A stretch of 64,000 bases of DNA, taken from contig NC_082637.1 in the NCBI RefSeq assembly GCF_030936135.1, forward strand, positions 10,057,001 through 10,121,000, given 5' to 3'. The notes beneath the pieces were generated by a model. It saw nothing but the letters and a program-made list of their open reading frames with translations, made no database searches and was not told the DNA's origin. The DNA comes from Gavia stellata. Taxonomy: Eukaryota > Chordata > Aves > Gaviiformes > Gaviidae. Positions 12,141 to 21,500 of this stretch are shown piece by piece. Within the stretch, counting starts at the first letter, position 1. Each line of letters begins with the position of its first letter. The translations under genes and the position numbers were made by a program.

Positions 12141-13664
12141 TCATCCATTTTAAAAGAGCAAACTAGAGTAGAAAGGCAAAAAAAAAAAAAAAAGCTTTAT
12201 TCCATTCAAATTTAAACAAGCAGGAAAAAGGGCAAATCAAAATAAGGTTAAAAAAAGCGACTAAACATATTTTTTTTCCTCTTCATTTTTCTTTTGCTTT
12301 GTTCTGAATCTTCCAAACTTTGCAGTTCTCTGCTGGTGGCTACTTTGATGCAGAAGGCTCTCGTTAACCCAGATGCTGCCGACTGATGCTCAAAGGCATC
12401 TTTTCATCCCTGTGATGAGTTCTGCCTGAGGATCAGCTTGGCCCATTTTTAGGTGAAAGAGAGCCAAAAGGTGAATTTCGGACAGACCTTTATCCTTAAA
12501 GATTCACAGTCTTGAGTACTTGGATGCTGTGCTCCTCAAATATAGGAACCTATATAGGTGCCAGTGTGAAGCCGAGGACTTTTGTACGCCCGTTCTCCTT
12601 TTCGGGAGGTGAGGATCAGCCTGTGCAGTATTGCTGCATTGCTCACTTGGGCAGCAGAGCAGAGAATTGCACTTTGATTTCCCTCATTAAATGCTTGGGG
12701 AGTTTTTTGGGGGAAATCTTTCCTTGGAAACAGGGCATTAGTGCCTGGGCTGAGATCCATCACTGTGGTGCTTGTCTGCCCTCTGGGCTGGGCCGGAGGT
12801 ACCTAGTGTAAATAGAAGAAGTAACCCCAGATTCCTCTGTCACTGGTTCCTCCAGGGCTGCGAAACCAGCCTGCAAAGCCCCAGGTGGTGTTTCCCCTTG
12901 GCCCACAGGCAAGCGTGTGCTGCTGTGGTGGGAACGATGCGCTGCTGCCAACACCAGTATGGCCTTGGCTGGAGATTTGCATCCAGCCCGGGCAACGGCA
13001 CTCCAGGAAGAAGATGGAGGATATAATCCTGGCCCTGCTCTCTATCCTCCATATCCCCATAGTGGTCTGGACAAGAAGAAACAGGATGAGATTCAGATGA
13101 AGGGGGTGCACCTAACAGCTCTCTAACAAGGAGGTGAGCTGAGCCCAGAGACACGTTGACCTAGCAGCCAGCGAATCTCCACTTTGGGTGGTCTGAAGGA
13201 CAAATATTAAAGAACTGGTTGGGCAAATATGTCTTGGGCTGCTTAAGACAAGCTGATACTGCCTTGGGGCAGGAGGGTGACGAGGTGGACCTCCAGATGT
13301 CCTGCTCCGCTTCAGTACAGCCCAAGGAATAGCTGTTGGTGGTTTGAGTTACAAGGGGCTCTGGGGAGGGCTGTAAGCAGTTTGTAGGGGAGCTAAGCAG
13401 AGCTCCTACCTCCTGCCTGATCTTCTCCATCACAGGAGCATCCATCTGATGTGCCAGGAGTGAGAGGCAGCGTTAAAGTCCAGCCAAGTGTCCCCAGGAT
13501 CCCTGCCGATGCCTCGCCAGAGCAGAGGAGCGGGGAGCAGGCAACGGGAGGGGAGATGGTGTCATCTTTTAGCCCAGGCGAGTCCGGTTTCCTAGAGGAA
13601 GAAGCAGATGTCTCATCCTTTGAGCCATTCAGGAAAGAAATTGGATAAAGCACTGAAGAATACT
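12141..13664. other. Intergenic DNA, nothing recognised
   Basis: This begins with an A-run (about 12180-12194) and AT-rich sequence, then becomes GC-richer. Open frames around 12885-13126 are short, overlap on both strands and match no protein that I know. Confidence 0.5.
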
Positions 13665-13712
13665 GTGTGAGAAGAATATCGTGTGAGAAGAATATCATGT
13701 GAGAAGAGAGTA
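13665..13712. repeat. 16-bp tandem repeat, three copies
   Basis: The units gtgtgagaagaatatc at 13665-13680 and 13681-13696 are identical. A third, diverged copy follows at 13697-13712 (atgtgagaagagagta). Confidence 0.9.
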
Positions 13713-15989
13713 GTGTAGGTGGGGTCTGCCCCATCTTCCCACCTCTTGTCCCCTCTCTCTGCTAGCTCATGGGGCAGTAACCCTCTAATGTGACACTGAG
13801 ACACGTTTGCATTTTCAAAGCTTCTGCTGTTGCTAAGCAGAGGAGTTAACTCTCCGTTTGTCATCCTTCATGAATGTGGCTCGCAGGAAGGAGGAAAGAG
13901 AAGAGGAAGAGAGATATTAAAAATAGATGATGAGAACAAAGCAGAAAGGACTTGAAAAGAAGTTTTCATCTCAGATTTACATAAGGTGCCGGTGGCATCT
14001 TGAGGTCCAGTTTACAGCGACAAGTTCCGCTGCTGGGGGCTGGATTAACGGCACATGTAGCCTTCTCCTCTCCTGGTGAGACTTCCCCTTCCTGGAGCCA
14101 CGTGTTCATACACCAGACCCTATTTCTTGTTCTCTGAGCCCAAAGAACAAACCAACTCCTTCAGGTTGGTTTGTTCAAAAAAAAAAAAAAAAAATTGAGA
14201 TCAAGAGGGAACAATATGGTTTGTGGCAGAGCACACCCCACGGAGAGCCCTGCTTGCAGGCAGGCAATGACCATCCATGGGAGAGCAGCTAAAGGAGGAG
14301 GAGGACGAGGCTTCATCCTTTCATTGCGATATATCAGAGCTGATTGGGGGGGAGAAATACTGTATGATAAACCAAAAAGTTATGTCAGCCGCAGGGCAGC
14401 CTGGGCTAGGGGAGGGGGACACCAGGCAGGGCAGCTGAGCTTCTCCAGGAGCGTGGGCAGAAATGCAGGCAGGAGCCTTGGAGGGGACTGCCCAAGCTTC
14501 GAAGTGCTCTGTTGCTTCAACGCTTTCTATTTTCTGTGAGCAGTGGATGTGTTTGTAGGAGAGGGGAAAAAAAGTTGTGGGGAAAAAGACCAATATTCTC
14601 TCTAAAAGCAGGCCTGATGGAAAAATTTCAGCCTGCCCTATTGAATACACCAGGGCTTTCTTTACTTTCTGCCTTGCATGATTACCTCTTTCGTTAACAT
14701 TCGAGACAGGCAGCAGGCGGAGAGAAGTCCTGAATAGCTCCAAACTTTGCTTCTCCCATCTCTCCCAGCATTAGGCTGGTTCAGACAAAGCCTGCGCTGG
14801 AGGCTGGCTGCAAGGAAAGGTGTTTCGATTACCATAGAAATAGGGGCAGAGCAATCCCAAAAGAGCTTGGCTCCCACCCGTTGAATTAACCCAACTTTTT
14901 TCCTCCGAGCCTGAGCAAAGCTGTGTTTCACCGGCGAGCTGGGATGCCACGTTAACGGAGCAGAGCAGGCAGGTCCTTGCTTGCTGGCATCGATGAGGAA
15001 GGTCACAGCGTGGCCCTCCAGGTCGGATGCGTTATTAGACTCATTAGCAATGAAAATGGGGCACATGGAGGGGCAGCTAGAAGTGGGCACTGAGGCTGGG
15101 ACATTTCGGAATGATGGTGGCCATGATATTAAACCTGGGCGTTTGGGAGGTGGGGATGGAGGTGTGAATGGGGCTGATAGGGTTTGCAGAGCAGGGAGCA
15201 GTAATGAGGCATGGGCAGCTGGGACTGGGCTCTTGGGACTGGGGAGGACTGGGATGAAGCCAAAGACTCATTGCTGAACCCCGTCGCGGGGCCTGGTGGG
15301 ACATGGTGGGCAGAGGTGAGGCGCTTTCTCTCTCCTGGAGGAAGCACTGTTGAGAGCATTGTGTCTGGAGCCCTCCCAGATGTGGCCCAGATGTTGCGGT
15401 ACTGGGAAGGGTGGCCAAACCCAACGGTGATGGAAGTACCTGCCACCCAGGAAGCCTGGCACCAAAGTCAGAGCTTGGCTCCCACCCACGTGTCCTGCCA
15501 GTCAACTTGATCCTGTATCGACAAAATATTACGTCCGTCAACCCAAGACATAAATAAGAAGAACATGGGCCTGAGCTGCCATCAGAAAACACACTCAGCA
15601 TGGTACAGCCCAGCCACCAAGGACCTCCTCCAACAAATAGTGTTTTGGCCATGCAAGCATTTGTGATCCAGCTCTCCAGCCCCAAGGCTGAGGATGTGAG
15701 AGAAGAATTAAGCAGCTTTCTGTAAATCTGAGCTCACTCCAGGTGATAAGGAGTGAGCAACGGCGGCTGACCTGTGCCTGCGTGTACAGGCACAGGCACT
15801 TTTTCGCAGCATAGCTGGGCAAGCCGGGGATGGACGAGGAGTGTTGCTCTGGATTACCCCCATGGCAGCGAATTAAAGTTCATCCCAGCTCGCGAGAAAA
15901 CCCATGCCAGTCTCCGCAGGGACAGTTTCCAGGGTGAGGTGGGATTTTTCAAGGGCCTGAGCCCCTGACATGTCAGGCTGGAGTATTTA
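13713..15989. other. Intergenic DNA, nothing recognised
   Basis: GC-rich DNA with a 17-base A-run near 14178. The 202-codon antisense frame at 15077-15685 is compositionally biased (Ser, Pro, Leu) and matches no known domain, so it is not called as a gene. Confidence 0.5.
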
Positions 15990-16043
15990 GAATCATAGAA
16001 TCATTTAGGTTGGAAAAGATCTTTAAGACCATTGAGTCCAACT
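15990..16043 (-). mobile_element. CR1 LINE 3'-end fragment, - orientation
   Basis: On the + strand this reads gaatcatagaatcatttagg followed by ttggaaaagatctttaagacc and a gagtccaac block. That is the reverse complement of a CR1 3' end, whose terminal ATTCTATGATTC repeats are on the left. About 54 bases are clear. The body to the right either continues beyond my recognition or is truncated. It has no coding capacity. Confidence 0.9.
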
Positions 16044-16784
16044 GAGTACAGCTTGGAGGCAGTCACAAGCCCTGGACTGGGTGCTGGTGCTGGTTCTGGA
16101 GCTTCTTTGGAGGAGGGGATGGGGACCTACCTGGGGAGAGCCCAAGAGGCAGGAGGAAGGCAAGCGGAGCAGTTGCAGGGATGAGCGGGAGGATGCCGTG
16201 CTCGCCGGTGGGCCGACAGCAAACTTGTCCTGGTAACAGCTGGTGCTTGGGGAAAACCGTCTGCCTCCTGCTCTCCTCCTTGGGCAAGGGTCTGGAGAAG
16301 GAGCGGTGGCTGCCAAGTGCCAGGTAGTGACTTCAAGGTCCATCTGCAGCGCAGGCTGCCCCAGCCGCACGATCCCCCACCAATGCAGGGAGCTCCTGCT
16401 GCCAGTCCCGTGCCTTCGGGAAGGTCCATGGCTCTGGAAAAGGCAGGAGATTGGTCTAATGGTCACCCATGCCCACGGGGCTGTCCTCGAGATGGGAAAG
16501 CAGTGCGTGGTGATGGAGGCAAGGGAGAGGGTCAAAGCTACGTAAAGATGTAGGGATCATGGGACATATCATCCAACCTGTTTGTCCAAGGAGCAGGAGC
16601 CTCTGCGAGGTAGACTAAGCCCCGCCACATGCAGAAGGGTGAAAGAAATGCCAAGCAGAAATGGGTTAAGGTATCTCAAACACGAGGTGTCCAATGAATC
16701 CCATTCCTTTCTACATGGTAACTGTGGTACTCTTATTATTGTCCAAATAAATATCCTGCCTCTCTGAATGTCGCCGAGTTGTTG
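16044..16784. other. Intergenic DNA, nothing recognised
   Basis: Possibly the decayed body of the adjacent CR1 at its left end, then unrecognised sequence. A 170-codon antisense frame at 16023-16535 overlaps the CR1 fragment and has no recognisable domain. Confidence 0.45.
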
Positions 16785-16995
16785 GATGGAGTAACATCCC
16801 ACAGCAACGAGTCCCACGGTCTAATGAAATAAGTATTCCCCGTTACCGGCTCCTACTTTCTGGACAGTTCCTGTTGATTCTCCCCCTTATTCTTGCTGTC
16901 TTTGATCACTTTGTTCATTTAATTAATCTCTAAAGTAAACACTCCTCAATCCCTCTTTATACAGCAGCATCTCAGGGTCTTTTACCATTTCAACC
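16785..16995 (-). mobile_element. Possible ancient CR1/L3-like LINE remnant
   Basis: The phrase order 'cacagcaacgagtcccacgg...aataagtatt...ctcctactt...gattctccccc.tattcttg...' resembles what I remember of the antisense strand of old amniote CR1/L3 LINE 3' regions ('agcaatgagttccacag...gaagtatttcctt...'). The match is by eye, highly diverged and tentative. A RepeatMasker run would settle it. Confidence 0.35.
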
Positions 16996-17779
16996 CCGGA
17001 CTCCACGTAATCCAACGCCACAGATTTATGTTAAGGCATGACACGATTTTCACTTTTATTCATCTCCAATTTTTGTTTGACCGCAAGTCCACAGGCAGCA
17101 CAGATTTCCTTCAAATGACTCTGACATTTTGGGGGAGACATTACGATTAATTTAGAAGTCATCACAGCCTATTGCTTATTTAAATTATTCCTGTTAGAGC
17201 CATATTAATTCTTTCATTCAAGGAATATGCATCAGCTTTTCTCTGTCAGGGCTGCTGCATCCTTATTGTTTCTCCTCTCCCGGCCGAGGTTAAGACGCCG
17301 GGCGTGCAGGTACGTCCACGCTGGGTATTGCCCGAGCAGCTGGGTGCTGCCACGTGCTGACCGACGGGCAGGCGGGTGCGTTAACGTTTCCCGAAGTGAT
17401 TTGCACCATCTGGGGTTGCGCTACGCTGTTTGTCCTCCTTCCGTTATTTTTCTTTCTTTCTTTTTGTAACAAATCGTGTTTAGGTTATTCCTTAAAGACT
17501 TGCTGAGGAATAGGTGCTTGCTCACGCTCACAGGCCGGCGTACCTCGCCACCTCTGCCAACATTTTTCTCCCTTAAGCAGGTCGGGGAATGGGAGGAAGG
17601 ATTGAAAGCGCATTTGCTGCCTATAGCACCTCGCGCGTCCGTGGAGCCACGTGAAAGTAACACCCGTGGGGAGGGGGTGTGACCGCCTGTTCCTCTCCTG
17701 CTGCTTGGGGGTTGCTGCAGGATTTTTAGGGGACCCTGGGTCATGCAAGGTCACTCCTCAAAACCCACCCTTTGTACAG
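16996..17779. other. Upstream flank of the CpG island
   Basis: Composition shifts from AT-rich (17000-17240) to GC-rich towards the island. There is a T-rich stretch at about 17440-17466. No gene or recognisable repeat was found. Confidence 0.5.
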
Positions 17780-18066
17780 AAAGGGCTCTTTTTCGCCCCT
17801 GGGCGTCTGCCGGCGCAGCAGCTCGGCCCGGCCGTGTCTCCCCGTACCCACCCGGGACCCCGGCGCAGCACCGCCCCCTCCGTCCCACTCCCACTCCAGC
17901 ACGTGCTTTCTCCCCCGCCCGGCGCCGTGGGGCCGGGTCTCGCCGAGGGGAGATACGGGCAGAGCCCGTGGGGGCCGCTGCCACTCCCGCACCCGCTCTC
18001 CCACGCAGCCCCTGAGCGCTGCAGCGGGCAGCGCTGCCCCTTTAAGAGCGCCGGTAGGGGCGGGGC

Positions 18067-18150
18067 GTGCGGCGGGGCGTGGCTTGCCGTGCGGCGGGGC
18101 GGGGCTTGCCGTGCGGCGGGGCGGGGCTTGCCGTGCGGCGGGGCGGGGCG
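18067..18150. repeat. 22-bp GC-box tandem repeat in promoter
   Basis: The 22-bp unit is gtgcggcggggcggggcttg followed by cc. Copies lie at 18067-18088, 18089-18110 and 18111-18132, plus a partial copy at 18133-18150. Copies 2-4 contain GGGGCGGGG, the Sp1/KLF-type GC box. Copy 1 differs by one base there (GGGGCGTGG), which resembles a KLF-type site. Another GGGGCGGGG lies just before the array at about 18058. The repeat therefore multiplies putative activator sites immediately upstream of the gene. Confidence 0.95.
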
Positions 18151-18271
18151 CGGCGCGGCGCGCTGAGGTCAGCGGCGAGCGGGCGCCGTCACAAAAGGAA
18201 GTGGCGGCGGCGGCGGCGGCCGTCAGCACGGGGAGGGGCGGGGGCCCGCGGGGCAGCGCGGCGGTAGCGGC

Positions 18272-18317
18272 GGGGGGGCGGCAGCGGGAGCGCGGGGCGG
18301 CGGCGGGGCGGCGGGGG
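18272..18317 (+). promoter_or_regulatory. UBE2R2: G-tract cluster (potential G-quadruplex) before start codon
   Basis: Five runs of at least three G (18272-18278, 18286-18288, 18294-18297, 18305-18308 and 18313-18317) are separated by loops of 4-7 bases. The last run ends 12 bases before the ATG. This fits the usual pattern for a potential quadruplex in DNA and, if transcribed, in the 5' leader RNA. Any effect on translation is inference. Confidence 0.7.
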
Positions 18318-18329
18318 CCGCGCCGCGCC

Positions 18330-18506
18330 ATGGCCCAGCAGCAGATGAGCAGCTCGCAGAAGGCGCTGATGCTGGAGCTGAAGTCGCTGCAGGAGGAGCC
18401 GGTGGAGGGCTTCCGCATCACCCTGGTCGACGAGTCCGACCTCTACAACTGGGAGGTGGCGATCTTCGGGCCCCCCAACACCCTCTACGAGGGTGGCTAC
18501 TTCAAG
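18330..18506 (+). CDS. UBE2R2: UBE2R2 coding exon 1 (residues 1-59)
   Basis: This is the first coding exon of ubiquitin-conjugating enzyme E2 R2, a CDC34-family E2. The enzyme receives ubiquitin from E1 and, with SCF-type cullin-RING ligases, builds mainly Lys48-linked chains that send substrates to the proteasome (family knowledge). The start MAQQQMSSSQKALMLELKSL identifies UBE2R2; its paralog CDC34 begins differently (MARPLVPSSQ, as I recall). Human UBE2R2, from memory, has Thr at residue 7 where Ser is seen here. The exon covers helix 1 and the first beta strands of the UBC fold, ending at GGYFK. The start codon has a strong context (GCCATGG). The exon ends in phase 0 at AAG followed by the donor gtacgg. 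Reading through the donor, the frame stays open until a stop shortly after 18746, so intron retention would add about 80 unrelated residues. Confidence 0.98.
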
Positions 18507-21500
18507 GTACGGCCTCCCCCCTGCCCCGCCGACGGACCGGGCCTCCCGCCGCCGCGGTGGTCCCGGGGAGCCGCTGCTGGGGCCTGCGCACCCCCCCCCC
18601 GCCCCCTCCTCCGCCTGCCGGGCCTCTTTGTCGGGCTCGGAGGGGCCCCGGTGGGGCGGCGGGCCCGCGGCCGCTGTCAGCCCCTCCGCCCCCCGCGGGA
18701 GGGGGTCGGGGCCTGGGGGAGGAGCGGGGGGGTCGGCGCCCGTAGGTAGTGCCCCGCCAGCTGCCCTTCCCCTCCCGCTGCCCGGCGGCGGGGGGCCGGG
18801 GGCGGTCTGCAGGGCGGGCTGGCGGGGGCCTGCGGGGCCCCTCTCCTTCGGGATGCGCTCTGGGGAGGGGGGGCCGCGCCACAGCCGTCTCTGTCCTGTT
18901 GTTTTCCTGTTTTAACCCCGAAGGAAGGCAGGTACCTCATGGCAGGGTGCAGAGTCTTCCCTCCCACCCCAAGTTGTCCCCTTGGTTCTGGTCTGTGTAT
19001 ATTTATTTCAGAGTAAGGGGCTTCCCGGCCATCCCTTGATCGCTTCACTCGTCGCACAGGAGCATCCTGTGGAGGATGACTAATTCAGGGGGAAGACTGT
19101 GTTTTCCTCAAAACTTCATGGTGTTTCAGGACTGGTTTTCATGATTATTTTTTTCCCCCCTGTTTTCCTTTTCTCCTCTCCAAACTTTTCGAGGGCAGCC
19201 TTCAAAGGGCTGCCGGAACACTTAATGGGTGAAGGTAGATAAATGCTTTCAATTCCTCTCTCAACCTTCCTGTTAATCCAAAAAAACTTCTGCGGTTGTT
19301 ATTTCCCCTCTTGTAAATACAGTAAGCGAGAAATCTGGCACTGCTGTCCCAGAAAGCAACTGAAGGGAGCAGACTTAAATTCTCAAAACAACTGGAAGAG
19401 GAGGAATTGCACGTTTTTCTTAAAAGAAGCAATTAAAAAAACAAAAAACCACCTTGGTGGCTGCGGAAGATATGTTGCATTGGGCATACCCCTTTGCACT
19501 TGATGTCTGCTTAGTCTCTGGCAAAATATTGTCCCCTTCAGCTCACTTCTCCCAGGAGTTAACCGTTTTAATAGTGGCTTCTGCGTCTCCCATTTCATGC
19601 CCTTTGGCTTCTTTCAAACTGAAAAAATTTTTGGATGATCTCTTTGCTTGGCTAACCTGCGTCTTCGGTGCCTCTTGGCCTCTCTGGGTCAAGGTTTAAG
19701 AGCTTTGTTCCACAAAACCAAAATAACCTGTAGCTTGGGGAATAATAGATTTGAGTCACGTTCGGTTTGGCCTCGTTGTTTTGAAGGAAGGGAAGGCTTT
19801 GGCACAAGGCTTGCCTTTTGTAATGAGTTGGCTGGCTTACTCATGTAGGTGTGATAGGTATATTCTTAGACTCACCTCCATTATTCCTTATTCAGGAAGT
19901 CACTCTAGTCTTTGGTTGGTAACTGGGTCATTTTTACATCCAAATGGTTTGGTGACCTCTTCCTGCACTTAAATTACTCATCCATTTTTTTTTTTTCAAA
20001 GACATCACAATGGGTCAGAATATTTTTGTTTGCTTGGGGAGCTCTCTGGACTGCATGTTTGTAGTTGTACCTGGAAAGAAGCTGAAGCAGCCTGTGAAGT
20101 ATTCTGGGGATGTGCGTTAACAAGTGTAGATTTAGACAAGGTTGCCAGTTGCCTTACCTCAGTATTATGAGTGTGCTATCTTTTTTGGTATTTAATGTCC
20201 TTGGAACTGTCATGCCGTTCTTCTAAATTCTTCTGACCAATCCTTTGATACTTACTTTGAGAGTAGGAGACTAAGGTCTCATGATGCCTTCACCCTTCCA
20301 CAGCATGGCTGAAGTCTGTCATACGTTGTTTCTGTCCCATCTTTCCTCCATGAGGAGTTGTGCATGGTGGTTTTTGGTTCTGGTAGCGTTTGATCTTTGG
20401 TTATGCATCCTAACTTTTGAGCCACTGAAAAAGTGGTCTTAGACCCTTGTTCTGTCCCTAGGGAGAAGGAGTCCTGTTGTCCTGAGAAGTGATGGTCTTG
20501 GCTTTTTTATTGGGCCTTCAGGCAAACCTTTAGATGTGTTAGACTTGGCTTACTGAATCATCTAGAGATAAGATTAATACCCTAAACTTTATTTGGTGGG
20601 GTGACCTCTATGATATATTCAAGGTGAGCACTAGTTCAGATCGGCATCTGATTTATTTTTCAGATTTCTTGGCTTGATGAAATACCATGCTTCATCTTGG
20701 TTTGTATTTTTAGTTTCCTAAAATGAGATAAGCAGGATTAGAAATATGCAATTACAGGACGTAACTTTTTTAAACTTTGCGGCGATGAGAGTTTGGGAAT
20801 TTTCTTCCACTTGAGGTGTGGTTTGAGGGTAGGAACTGGAGGGGAAAGTACAAAGGCTCCTAGTTAAGCTCAAGTATAAATATTTTGAGGGAAACCTGTG
20901 TTTAATGTGACCTTAATAAAGAAAGTGTTAGTGATGGTTGATTGGGAATACAGACGCTTGATTTGCGCTCACGGAGCCCTTGGAGCCGGTAACATCAGCT
21001 TTTGGCACCTTGTTTATTCTTGGAGAAGTACGACCTTTCTCTCTGGGCTGTTGAACTAGCTGAACAAACTGAAATGAGGAAAGTGCTCTCTTTGCACCTC
21101 CTTGACAGGAGCTACTGCTGTTAAAAGCTGGTTCAACATTTCAACAGATTCTGGTTTCAGTTGCTAATCCTGTAACTCTAGCGTTCGGTAAATTGAAGCA
21201 GAAAACCTGTCCCCCTGAATGTTTGTTTAAATGGTAGGTTATCAATACCTTAGTGCTGGCTAGAATAAAGGCAGGGACTTCTTAAAAATTCAAGCACAGC
21301 ATCTAAACGTATTTTATCAACTAATACCGCATGCTCAGATCTGCTGCAGTACTTTGTATTTTAGGACCTCCCAGCTAGATGGGCAGCAGCCTTCAGAAGC
21401 AACCGCTTTGTGAAGAGCAGCTTGTATCAGCGAGGGATAGCGGGGCCTGAACAGCAAGCCCTTGCTGTGCGATCAGCTGAAGGTGCACATCTGCAGTGGA

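Larger units (their letters stand above)
17780..18900 (+). promoter_or_regulatory. UBE2R2: CpG-island promoter region of UBE2R2
   Basis: A dense run of CpG dinucleotides and G+C surrounds the first coding exon and extends into intron 1, as is typical of a broadly expressed gene. No canonical TATA box is seen; the nearest is TTTAAG at 18041-18046. Candidate elements before the start codon are tandem GC boxes (18067-18150), a CRE-like or nuclear-receptor-like TGAGGTCA (18164-18171), and an ETS-type GGAAGTG (18197-18203) followed by six GGC triplets (18203-18220). The transcription start cannot be placed from sequence alone; I infer it falls around 18.0-18.2 kb. Confidence 0.85.

Noticed and set aside
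15077..15685. 202-codon antisense open frame
   Set aside because: Low-complexity Ser/Pro/Leu-rich product, no known family, no splice or promoter context.
16023..16535. 170-codon antisense open frame
   Set aside because: It runs into a CR1 tail and shows no protein motif; consistent with chance.
17741..18421. 226-codon antisense frame across the CpG island and exon 1
   Set aside because: It is a shadow of GC-rich promoter and UBE2R2 exon sequence; Arg/Pro/Ala-rich with no domain.
18001..18506. Assignment of the gene to the paralog CDC34 (UBE2R1)
   Set aside because: The N-terminus (MAQQQM), LYEGGYFKAH and SPPTF match UBE2R2 as I know it, and CDC34 differs at each of these places.
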